From Candidatus Nanohaloarchaea archaeon (GTDB taxonomy: Archaea > Nanohalarchaeota > Nanosalinia > Nanosalinales > JAHENU01), in assembly GCA_018609855.1 (NCBI GenBank), contig JAHENU010000112.1, positions 1 to 7,209 of the forward strand: a stretch of 7,209 bases of DNA, written 5' to 3'. Shown piece after piece: positions 1 to 5,295 of the stretch. The translations under genes and the position numbers were made by a program. Under the pieces are notes generated by a model that did not search any database, was not told the origin of the DNA, and worked only from the letters and a program-made list of their open reading frames with translations. Every line of letters begins with the position of its first letter. Positions within the stretch are counted from its first letter, which is position 1.

Positions 1-1
1 A

Positions 2-385
2 GGTAGCCATTGGGATGGAGCCTCTGATTCCTATCGGGGGCAACGTGGCTCAGGACGGTGCAATGATGACGGTGATTGTTGGCGATGTGATCCGACATAT
101 TATGAGCCAGGCAATTCTTACGATAGGAATACGGATCTCAAGCAATGTAATGATTGGACCTCCACGCAGAGAGATCGTGATGGTAGCGTCGGAACAACAC
201 ATCGTGAAACCAAATACTGGACAGTGGATGCCGATCAGCGGCAGTATTACTACGAGCGCTATAAAACAGGGTATACGCATAGTTATAATGATTATGAGTG
301 CCGGCGGAAAAGTAAGCCGTTTAAAGCAAAATCTGATCGCGTCAGGTGTGACGCAGAGCGGCACTTATATTGTTTTCAGGTGTAA
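2..385 (+). CDS. Cys/Tyr/Asp-rich hydrophilic protein, C-terminal part (5' end outside window)
   Basis: This frame is open from the left edge to TAA at 383-385 and gives 127 residues with no start needed inside the window, so it is the tail of a longer gene. The product is very hydrophilic and rich in Asp, Arg, Tyr and Trp, with seven cysteines (window residues 20, 26, 29, 49, 100, 116, 124), including a CWRC pair, and Tyr runs such as QYYYERY. No membrane segment is visible. The many cysteines suggest a disulfide-stabilised or metal-binding extracytoplasmic domain; this is inference and I recognise no family. The stop lies 3 bases before the next ATG, and the last codons supply that gene's ribosome binding site, which suggests one operon. 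A competing ATG frame at 15-392 exists. I prefer this one for its RNY-like codons and normal soluble-protein composition, but the choice is not certain. Confidence 0.62.
   Translation, partial: GSHWDGASDSYRGQRGSGRCNDDGDCWRCDPTYYEPGNSYDRNTDLKQCNDWTSTQRDRDGSVGTTHRETKYWTVDADQRQYYYERYKTGYTHSYNDYECRRKSKPFKAKSDRVRCDAERHLYCFQV
378..382 (+). promoter_or_regulatory. Ribosome binding site for the gene at 389
   Basis: AGGTG, complementary to the archaeal 16S 3' end, lies 6 bases before ATG 389 and within the last codons of the preceding gene. It supports ATG 389 as the start and translational linkage of the two genes. Confidence 0.55.
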
Positions 386-388
386 CAA

Positions 389-1015
389 ATGAGAAAGGTA
401 GTTGTGCGAAAAGGTGTGACGGGCGGCGATCTCCTTGCATTGCTGGCTATTGTTGGCGTGATCGCAATTGCCGGTTATTTCCTTTTTCTTGCAAATCCGG
501 GCAATGAAGGAAGTGCGTCGACTCTGAACGAAAGTAACGCCAATTCTTCTCGTGAACCGGGAACGAATGCAAGCAATATTATCATTGACGTGGCACCGCA
601 CCATCTCACTGTCGAACTTAGCACAGCGAATGCGTCAACGCTGGCGGGCACGATTATAAGCAACCAGCGCATGCACTATGTCTTGCCGTCGGCGAGTAAT
701 ACGCCATTTCAGCGTCAATCACGCATACGGCAGCCCCTAGCCGCCATTCCGCAGGTAACAAATGTGACACTTACCGCCAATAAAACGGCATTGCAGCGGA
801 TGGCAGAATATAACAAGCAATTTCTCGCTCAAAAGCCTGTGGAGGTCTCACCGCCAAGTATTATTAAGTCGTTGCAAAACATTAGTATCGAAGCTCTGTC
901 TGCTGGTGATATAGCGATAGTGACTGTCAATAAAACGGTGATGAACACAACGGAAGTTGTCACCATAGATCGTATTACGAACCCAGAAGTTGTGTTTTCA
1001 CTTCCCGCCGCATAA
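389..1015 (+). CDS. Membrane-anchored extracytoplasmic protein, possibly pilin-like
   Basis: 208 residues. A basic N-terminus (MRKVVVRKG) is followed by one hydrophobic segment at about residues 14-35, then a soluble domain that should face outward. K8-G9-V10-T11 before the hydrophobic stretch fits the loose class III prepilin cleavage pattern, and cleavage after G9 would leave an Asp at mature position 5, where bacterial type IV pilins have Glu. A plain signal anchor is equally possible. The outer part is Asn/Ser/Thr-rich with nine N-X-S/T sequons (N47, 52, 60, 81, 125, 131, 164, 181, 186), none with Pro in the middle, which suggests an N-glycosylated surface protein. The end, about residues 160-205, looks like a small beta domain (SAGDIAIVTVNKT) faintly like DUF5666 repeats; that likeness is weak. 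The start is supported by AGGTG 6 bases upstream. The next gene follows after 33 bases. Confidence 0.8.
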   Translation: MRKVVVRKGVTGGDLLALLAIVGVIAIAGYFLFLANPGNEGSASTLNESNANSSREPGTNASNIIIDVAPHHLTVELSTANASTLAGTIISNQRMHYVLPSASNTPFQRQSRIRQPLAAIPQVTNVTLTANKTALQRMAEYNKQFLAQKPVEVSPPSIIKSLQNISIEALSAGDIAIVTVNKTVMNTTEVVTIDRITNPEVVFSLPAA

Positions 1016-1037
1016 AACCCTTTTAAAAATTACTATT

Positions 1038-1046
1038 GGGGAGGAG
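1038..1046 (+). promoter_or_regulatory. Strong ribosome binding site for the gene at 1049
   Basis: GGGGAGGAG ends 2 bases before ATG 1049, with its GAGG core 4 bases upstream. It is the clearest Shine-Dalgarno site in the window and fixes the start. An AT-rich TTTTAAAAAT at 1021-1030 could be a TATA-like element, but it lies too close to give a transcript containing this site, so I do not call it a promoter. Confidence 0.65.
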
Positions 1047-1048
1047 TT

Positions 1049-2350
1049 ATGCGCCCAGCAATTCTGTTTGGTAGTGTGGCCGTAGTGTTTGTAGTCATAG
1101 CGTTCTTCACTAGCGTGCATGCGGCACCACCACCGTTACCATTTACCGTGGCTGGTAACGTCTCGATTGTGGGGGCGCCAGCGCCGAAAGGGACTGACAT
1201 TGCAATTATTGATAGTGAAGGGCAAGCAATTGCAACAGTGACTGCACATTCTGCTGGTGCGTTTGGGCCGGTGAGTGTGCCTGCAGATAACCCTGATACC
1301 ATAAAAAAAGACGGTGCGGTAGCTGATGAAACTTTGACCTTTCAGGTGAACGGGTTACAAACTGATAACAGCTTTACCTGGCAGTCTGGCGGTTTCAACT
1401 ATCAATATCAACTTACAGTGGAGAGTGACACAAACATTGCGGAAGAAGACGAAGATACTGAAAATGGGGGTGGGGGTAATGGCAATAATGAAAATATAGA
1501 TCAAAGTACAAACTCAGATACTTCCGGTAACGCTACTGCAACGAATGAAACCAGCTGTACTGATTGTGATGACGATGGCTTTTCACGTGCTGTTGATTGT
1601 ATAGATAATGATCCGTCCATTCACCCAAATGCCAGTGAGGTGTGCGATGGTATAGACAATGATTGTGATGGGCGAATTGATGAGGGAGTGGTGCGTGCGT
1701 GTGGGAACGGCACAGGCATTTGCCAAAAAGGCACACAAGTGTGTGAGAAAGGGGCGTGGGGTGCCTGTACTGGTACAGTAGGACCAGAAGAAGAAATTTG
1801 TGACGGACTGGATAATGATTGCGACGGGCAGATAGATGAGGATTCTGTATGTGTTTCTGAAGATAAGGACGTAAGTGAAAAAGGCTCGACCCAAGAAAAT
1901 ACAGATGCTGTTGGAAAGAGAGATGAAGCATCATTAGGCAATAGTACACAACAAACTGCTGAGCACAACACTTCATCAGACACTGCCACTTCACAGGACG
2001 TAAATAAAACGGAAGAGAAGACTGAACCAGCGATAGAAAATCAACAATTTGGCAACTGCACCACAGACTGGGTATGTACTGAATGGGGTGCCTGTCGCAA
2101 TGGGATACAGGAACGACGTTGTATTGACTGGAATAATTGCCACCCTGACTACAAAGACTTGCAGGAAAGAACACAGTTACGTAATTGTACAGCACAAGTG
2201 AGTCAGCCTGCTGTGACAGGAGAATTAGTTTCGGAAACCTCTGTGTCTGCTGAGCAAGGAAATACCGGTGATCTGGGTACTGGCATGTATTTATTTGCCG
2301 GTTTAGTTGGATTATTGCTGGTATTCTTTGGCTGGCTGCGGTATTGGTAG
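1049..2350 (+). CDS. Surface protein with two MopE-type metal-binding motifs, TSP1-like segment and C-terminal membrane anchor
   Basis: 433 residues, in order: a signal peptide (hydrophobic about 4-22, probable cleavage near SVHA|APPP); a beta domain at about 32-125 resembling the carboxypeptidase-regulatory-like domains of archaeal surface proteins; a Glu/Gly/Asn-rich linker (130-168); an Asp-rich DCDDDGF stretch (172-178); and two copies of the putative metal-binding motif of MopE (PF11617 type), CDGIDNDCDGRIDEG (199-213) and CDGLDNDCDGQIDED (251-265). Between them lies a spacer with Cys at 218, 225, 232 and 240. A Ser/Thr/Asn/Glu-rich stalk follows (270-333), then a TSP1-like segment at 337-380 (DWVCTEWGAC, then ERRC), and a membrane helix at about 411-429 ending RYW. 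The layout predicts a protein anchored at its C-terminus and facing outward, binding calcium or another metal. MopE is a secreted copper-binding protein of methanotrophs, but this motif is widespread and does not itself show copper binding. The ligand is unknown. Confidence 0.9.
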   Translation: MRPAILFGSVAVVFVVIAFFTSVHAAPPPLPFTVAGNVSIVGAPAPKGTDIAIIDSEGQAIATVTAHSAGAFGPVSVPADNPDTIKKDGAVADETLTFQVNGLQTDNSFTWQSGGFNYQYQLTVESDTNIAEEDEDTENGGGGNGNNENIDQSTNSDTSGNATATNETSCTDCDDDGFSRAVDCIDNDPSIHPNASEVCDGIDNDCDGRIDEGVVRACGNGTGICQKGTQVCEKGAWGACTGTVGPEEEICDGLDNDCDGQIDEDSVCVSEDKDVSEKGSTQENTDAVGKRDEASLGNSTQQTAEHNTSSDTATSQDVNKTEEKTEPAIENQQFGNCTTDWVCTEWGACRNGIQERRCIDWNNCHPDYKDLQERTQLRNCTAQVSQPAVTGELVSETSVSAEQGNTGDLGTGMYLFAGLVGLLLVFFGWLRYW

Positions 2351-2367
2351 GGAAAAATACTTTATCG
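2351..2367 (+). promoter_or_regulatory. Possible leaderless promoter (BRE/TATA-like) for the SpoIIM-family gene
   Basis: A purine-rich GGAAAAA followed by TACTTTAT lies about 25-30 bases before ATG 2388. This is the archaeal spacing for a transcript that starts at or next to the start codon, and no Shine-Dalgarno site is visible before that ATG. It is a pattern match only. Confidence 0.3.
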
Positions 2368-2387
2368 CGGGTTTGCATAAAGAAAGT

Positions 2388-3152
2388 ATGTTAGAAGCTA
2401 TTTTGCAAGGGCGTCGGTATCTGTATAGTAAGATGATTGCCTTTGGGTTTGGGTTTACCTTATTAGGGAGCTATGCCGCCTACCAGTACATCCAGCTGCA
2501 AGGTGCCCTCATGGCAGTTATTCTCGTGAGTCTCGCTGCGTCCTATCCGCTAGTACAGTTTATGCGGGCTGAAGAACATCGCGAGGAGCGGAAAATCCGG
2601 AAGGTCAGTGAAGGACATATTCTGAAACGGCATGGCCGAGAAGTAACTGTGTACTTTGTTTTCTTTCTTGCAGTGGCTATCGGTTTTGCACTCGTAGCGC
2701 AATTTATACCATCTGAATTTTTTGCGCCGCAGAATAAGACGATTGGTGCTATTACGGGCAATGTATTTGAAGAAGGATTTTTCGCCACTATTTTGAGTAA
2801 TAATTTACAGGTCTTTCTGTTGACATTCGTTTTAAGCTTCTTTATTGCGGCCACCATGGTGTTTGTGCTTGTATGGAATGCATCGATTTTCGGGGTCTTT
2901 ATTCAGCAGAACATATCTCATTTTCTGCACGCGCCAGGCTTCATAGCAATGTATTTGCCGCATGGTATATTCGAAATTGGGGCGTATGTGTTGGCCGGCC
3001 TCTCTGGTGCATTGCTCTCACATGAATTTGAACATTTACATGATGCCAAATATCGAAAGCATGTCTTTCCATATGTGTTGCGTGACGTATTGCTAGTATT
3101 TAGCATCGGTATTATTAGTGTTATGGCCGGAGCATTTATAGAGACACTTTAG
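2388..3152 (+). CDS. SpoIIM (stage II sporulation protein M) family membrane protein
   Basis: 254 residues from ATG 2388 with about six membrane segments (roughly 15-33, 39-58, 87-106, 139-163, 186-208, 231-249) and a charged cytoplasmic-looking loop at 60-86. The segment at 183-205, PGFIAMYLPHGIFEIGA, carries the HG..E signature of the SpoIIM/DUF95 family (PF01944). In Bacillus, SpoIIM is the membrane subunit of the SpoIID-M-P complex that remodels the cell wall during engulfment; archaea lack that wall and the role of their homologues is not established. An in-frame ATG at 2307 would extend the protein by 27 residues, but these overlap the membrane-anchor codons of the previous gene and are unlike the family's start, so I chose 2388. 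The stop codon overlaps the ribosome binding site of the next gene, which suggests the two products are made together. Confidence 0.88.
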   Translation: MLEAILQGRRYLYSKMIAFGFGFTLLGSYAAYQYIQLQGALMAVILVSLAASYPLVQFMRAEEHREERKIRKVSEGHILKRHGREVTVYFVFFLAVAIGFALVAQFIPSEFFAPQNKTIGAITGNVFEEGFFATILSNNLQVFLLTFVLSFFIAATMVFVLVWNASIFGVFIQQNISHFLHAPGFIAMYLPHGIFEIGAYVLAGLSGALLSHEFEHLHDAKYRKHVFPYVLRDVLLVFSIGIISVMAGAFIETL

Positions 3153-3156
3153 GTGA
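3152..3156 (+). promoter_or_regulatory. Ribosome binding site for the gene at 3161
   Basis: GGTGA begins on the last base of the SpoIIM-family stop codon, 4 bases before ATG 3161. The overlap suggests translational coupling. Confidence 0.6.
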
Positions 3157-3160
3157 CAGA

Positions 3161-3577
3161 ATGGAAAAACGATCGTTTGTATGGGGGGTATTGGCGGCCC
3201 TATTAGCCATTATCTTTGTCTTTTTGGTGACATTGATTATTGCTACAAATCTATTAAATACACCATTTCAGACAACCTTGATCCTTTTGACATTTGCTAT
3301 CATCATCATCGCAATAATGCTGGAAATCGGGGTATTTATCTATTACATTACTGATTTACGCGGTGATTCAGAGAGTTCGTATCAGGCACAGTTACATGAA
3401 AAAGAAATTCGGCTGGAAGCTGTAGAGTCTGCAAAAGAAGAGATTGAGCATCGATATTATAACCGGGAGATGGCGAAAGATACGTATCAGGGAATGATGC
3501 ATAAATTTGAAGAAGAAAGTACTGAATTACGGAGTGAAATTGAGGCGTTACGAGAGCAAGTTGATAGTAATACCTGA
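3161..3577 (+). CDS. Small membrane protein with two helices and a C-terminal coiled coil
   Basis: 138 residues. Two strongly hydrophobic segments (about 7-29 and 37-62) are followed by a highly charged Glu/Lys/Arg/Gln-rich tail at about 70-135 that should form a long helix or coiled coil. With a short N-terminus (MEKR) and two passes, N-terminus and tail would both lie in the cytoplasm. I recognise no family. The gene starts 8 bases after the SpoIIM-family stop with a clear ribosome binding site, so the two proteins may work as partners in the membrane, the tail acting as a cytoplasmic spacer or oligomerisation element; this is inference from position. The tRNA gene begins 6 bases after the TGA at 3575-3577. 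Confidence 0.82.
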   Translation: MEKRSFVWGVLAALLAIIFVFLVTLIIATNLLNTPFQTTLILLTFAIIIIAIMLEIGVFIYYITDLRGDSESSYQAQLHEKEIRLEAVESAKEEIEHRYYNREMAKDTYQGMMHKFEEESTELRSEIEALREQVDSNT

Positions 3578-3583
3578 GTGAAT

Positions 3584-3769
3584 GCCCCTGTAGCTCAACT
3601 GGATAGAGCGGCAGCCTCCTAACTGGCTAAGAGGCCATTTTTCACTACTCGTGATAAGATCACTTAAGTCCAAGTCCTGTTGAGCGTTAGCGAATGCAGG
3701 ACAAAGTGCTGCCTGATTTCGCAGGCAGGAGAGAGCTGCAGGTTGTGGGTTCAACTCCCACCGGGGGCG
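3584..3769 (+). tRNA. tRNA-Arg (anticodon CCT), intron-containing
   Basis: All four arms can be drawn. The acceptor GCCCCTG (3584-3590) pairs with CGGGGGC (3762-3768), with one G-U. The D arm is GCTC/GAGC (3593-3596/3606-3609) with GG at 3601-3602. The anticodon stem GCAGC (3611-3615) pairs with GCTGC (3735-3739), and its loop CTCCTA plus A carries CCT at 3618-3620. The variable loop is AGGTT. The T arm GTGGG/CCCAC encloses loop TTCAACT, and the discriminator is G3769. CCA is not encoded, so it must be added after transcription. The tRNA reads AGG codons. The mature exons are 3584-3621 and 3734-3769 (74 bases). No TATA-like box lies about 25-35 bases upstream, inside the preceding coding sequence, so co-transcription with the protein genes is likely. 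Confidence 0.93.
3622..3733 (+). other. 112-base tRNA intron at position 37/38
   Basis: Removing this stretch restores a normal 7-base anticodon loop. Exon CTCC (3616-3619) pairs with intron GGAG (3728-3731), leaving three-base bulges TA^A (3620-3622) and AG^A (3732-3734) cut after the second base, as expected for the archaeal bulge-helix-bulge splicing motif. The outer intron helix beyond the 5' bulge is not formed (C3623 against A3727), so the motif is relaxed. Four local hairpins fill the intron: TGGC/GCCA (3624-3627/3634-3637), GTGAT/ATCAC (3651-3655/3659-3663), GTCCTG/CAGGAC (3674-3679/3697-3702) and CTGCCTG/CAGGCAG (3709-3715/3722-3728). I see no open reading frame or homing endonuclease in it. 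Confidence 0.88.
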
Positions 3770-3792
3770 TTTTAATGGTCGTTATAGTGGAT

Positions 3793-3860
3793 GTTGCGTA
3801 ATATGGAGCATGTATTGTTGTCAATTAACCACAGGTTTACATGTTCCAGAATTATGTAAC
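3793..3860 (+). repeat. 21-bp imperfect inverted repeat (RNA hairpin) between convergent genes
   Basis: GTTGCGTAAT (3793-3802) pairs with ATTATGTAAC (3851-3860), and TGGAGCATGTA (3804-3814) pairs with TACATGTTCCA (3838-3848). The only interruption is A3803 opposite G3849-A3850, and the loop is 23 bases (3815-3837). The three non-Watson-Crick pairs (3796-3857, 3798-3855, 3808-3844) are all G-U in + strand RNA and would be C-A mismatches in - strand RNA. The repeat begins 24 bases after the tRNA and ends 10 bases before the pilin stop codon on the other strand. It could be a 3'-end or processing structure of the tRNA transcript, a small RNA, or a remnant of a mobile element. There is no long T run after it. 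Confidence 0.7.
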
Positions 3861-3870
3861 GCATTTCGCA

Positions 3871-5241
3871 TTAAACACTTTCTTGTTCAGCTCCTACCAT
3901 CACTGTTGGCGAGGTAGCCGCATATTTCCTTACGCGTATATTGTCAATGTAAGCAGGGCCCCATCCCGCATGCGCGTTCCAGCCAACTTTAAATGGTGGA
4001 TCAAGTTGTTTATTGTTAAGACAACTGTCCTGAGTAAATTGTACTTCGTCACCGATCCAATGACGCACGAACGTGGAGTTTACCAGATATCTTTGGTCAG
4101 TCCATTGGCCTTCCTGGAGCGATTCACCACTGTCACACATAAATTGTCCGGCGCCGGTATGATACCCGCGTACTTCTGCAACAGGATGATGTTCCGTCCC
4201 CCACCAATTTCCATCGCCAGTCCACTTCACTACCGGTCCGTCCGCCGATCTCTCTGTCTTGTAATCCATTTCCAGCACATAAGGTTCCGTGGTGAGAGAT
4301 CCCCGAACGACATAGTGTTTCCAGTTGGTGTTCTCTCCTGGCGTTAGTTGAGCTGCCTGACCTGTTTTGCCAGGCGCGATTGTGACGGTGGCATCTTTTT
4401 TCTGCCATCCTCTTGCTTGCATGTCCTCCCAGCTACCGTACGTTTCAAAATCGTCAAAGAAGAGGAATGTATTCTCACCACTTTCGCCTATACTATCGAT
4501 ATCACCATATTCTAACCGCAGTGTAGTGTTGCCTGAAGAGATGTTTGGTACTTTTGTCCATATAGCCGTCTGTGGCGTATTGCAGCTCGGTGTATCAATC
4601 CAGTATGGAATGGTGTTTCCGTCATTTGTTCGAATAGCAAGATTGGTGCAATCACCATGCAGTTTACCGCTCTGTATGAGATCTTTTGTATTTAATTGCA
4701 AACGCACTTGGTAATTAGAAAGAGGCTGCCCTGAATGTACGATAGTTATGTTGCGATAATATACGGTTTTCTTATCACTGCCTGGCTGAGTAGTGCATCT
4801 TCTTTGTACAGAGAGTTCAGTTTGCGGGAACGTCAGTTGCACGACATAGGGTTCTCCTCTATCTTCAAATGTGTTGTTGAATGTAACACTGACAATGTCT
4901 TCGGATTTGGGGGCGGAGAAGTCTTTTTCGCTCCAATCAAGATTCTTTTTTACCGTCACTAATTGACTGCTGGTAACATCCCGTATGTGTATGTCTACTT
5001 TCGACATATCAAGTTGAGTCTCTCCATTATTACTCAATCCAATACGTATACTATCGGATTTGTCGTTTTCAAAACAAGATAAAGCGAAGAGTTTAACATC
5101 TGTCGCAAGTGTGCGTGATACTTCTTCTTTTTGTTGTTTGAGTACATTGTCTATCCAGAGATAGGTGATGCCGACAGCAGTGATAACAAGCATTACTATC
5201 AATATCACGGCAATTACTGGTGAGATGCCACGATGTTTCAT
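3871..5241 (-). CDS. Type IV pilin-like protein with DUF2341-like domain and LamG-like beta-sandwich
   Basis: 456 residues. The N-terminus MKHRGISPVIAVILIVMLV is a classic archaeal class III signal: prepilin peptidase would cut after G5, leaving ISPV and a hydrophobic helix to about residue 30. A pilin-type beta region follows (about 45-150), with the typical 'LSNNGETQLDMSKVDIHIRD' pattern. Residues 160-247 match DUF2341 (PF10102 type): YYRNITIVHSG, LSNYQVRLQL, then a TNDGNTIPYWID segment. From FLFFDDFE (259-266) to YIDNIRVRKY (431-440) is a LamG/concanavalin-like beta-sandwich, the usual partner of DUF2341 and often associated with binding glycans or other ligands. Ordinary archaeal pilins are far shorter, so this is a pilin stem carrying a large adhesive head (inference). 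Seven cysteines may form disulfides. The gene lies 54 bases downstream of the beta-propeller gene on the same strand. Confidence 0.9.
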   Translation of the reverse strand: MKHRGISPVIAVILIVMLVITAVGITYLWIDNVLKQQKEEVSRTLATDVKLFALSCFENDKSDSIRIGLSNNGETQLDMSKVDIHIRDVTSSQLVTVKKNLDWSEKDFSAPKSEDIVSVTFNNTFEDRGEPYVVQLTFPQTELSVQRRCTTQPGSDKKTVYYRNITIVHSGQPLSNYQVRLQLNTKDLIQSGKLHGDCTNLAIRTNDGNTIPYWIDTPSCNTPQTAIWTKVPNISSGNTTLRLEYGDIDSIGESGENTFLFFDDFETYGSWEDMQARGWQKKDATVTIAPGKTGQAAQLTPGENTNWKHYVVRGSLTTEPYVLEMDYKTERSADGPVVKWTGDGNWWGTEHHPVAEVRGYHTGAGQFMCDSGESLQEGQWTDQRYLVNSTFVRHWIGDEVQFTQDSCLNNKQLDPPFKVGWNAHAGWGPAYIDNIRVRKYAATSPTVMVGAEQESV

Positions 5242-5275
5242 GTTGTTTATTATGTCTCTTTTTTTTTATTTCTTC
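5242..5275 (-). promoter_or_regulatory. Possible leaderless promoter for the pilin-like gene
   Basis: Read on the - strand, the gap holds GAAGAAATAAAAAAAAAGAG and then an AT-rich stretch up to the ATG. The AAATAAAA core lies about 25-30 bases before ATG 5241 and no Shine-Dalgarno site is visible. This fits a purine-rich BRE plus TATA box driving a leaderless transcript. On the + strand the same bases form a T tract, but no + gene ends here, so it is unlikely to be a terminator. Confidence 0.35.
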
Positions 5276-5295
5276 TGTTGCAACCACACAGGTTT

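Noticed and set aside
15..392. 125-residue ATG-initiated frame on the + strand
   Set aside because: The Ile/Met/Gly-rich, acid-poor composition looks like a one-base-shifted reading of the Asp/Tyr/Asn-rich frame that ends at 385. It cannot be fully excluded because its stop overlaps the next ATG.
1533..2378. 281-residue - strand frame opposite the MopE/TSP1-like gene
   Set aside because: It is a His/Cys/Tyr/Gln-rich shadow of Asp/Cys/Thr codons on the other strand. It is long only because the real gene has few antisense stops.
2307..2387. 27-residue N-terminal extension of the SpoIIM-family protein
   Set aside because: It overlaps the membrane-anchor codons of the previous gene in another frame and is out of character for the family. 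ATG 2388 gives a normal family N-terminus.
3651..3716. Box C-like GTGATAA (3651-3657) and box D-like CTGA (3713-3716) inside the tRNA intron, suggesting a C/D guide RNA like that in the tRNA-Trp intron of some archaea
   Set aside because: The box C match is imperfect and buried in the GTGAT/ATCAC hairpin, no convincing internal C'/D' pair is visible, and the flanks do not pair to form a kink-turn stem.
3841..4347. 168-residue + strand frame opposite the pilin-like gene
   Set aside because: It lies antisense to a gene with clear domains, and its composition shows no family likeness, so it is a shadow.
5254..5275. T-rich tract as a + strand transcription terminator
   Set aside because: No + strand gene ends nearby. 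On the - strand the same bases sit at promoter distance from the pilin-like ATG.
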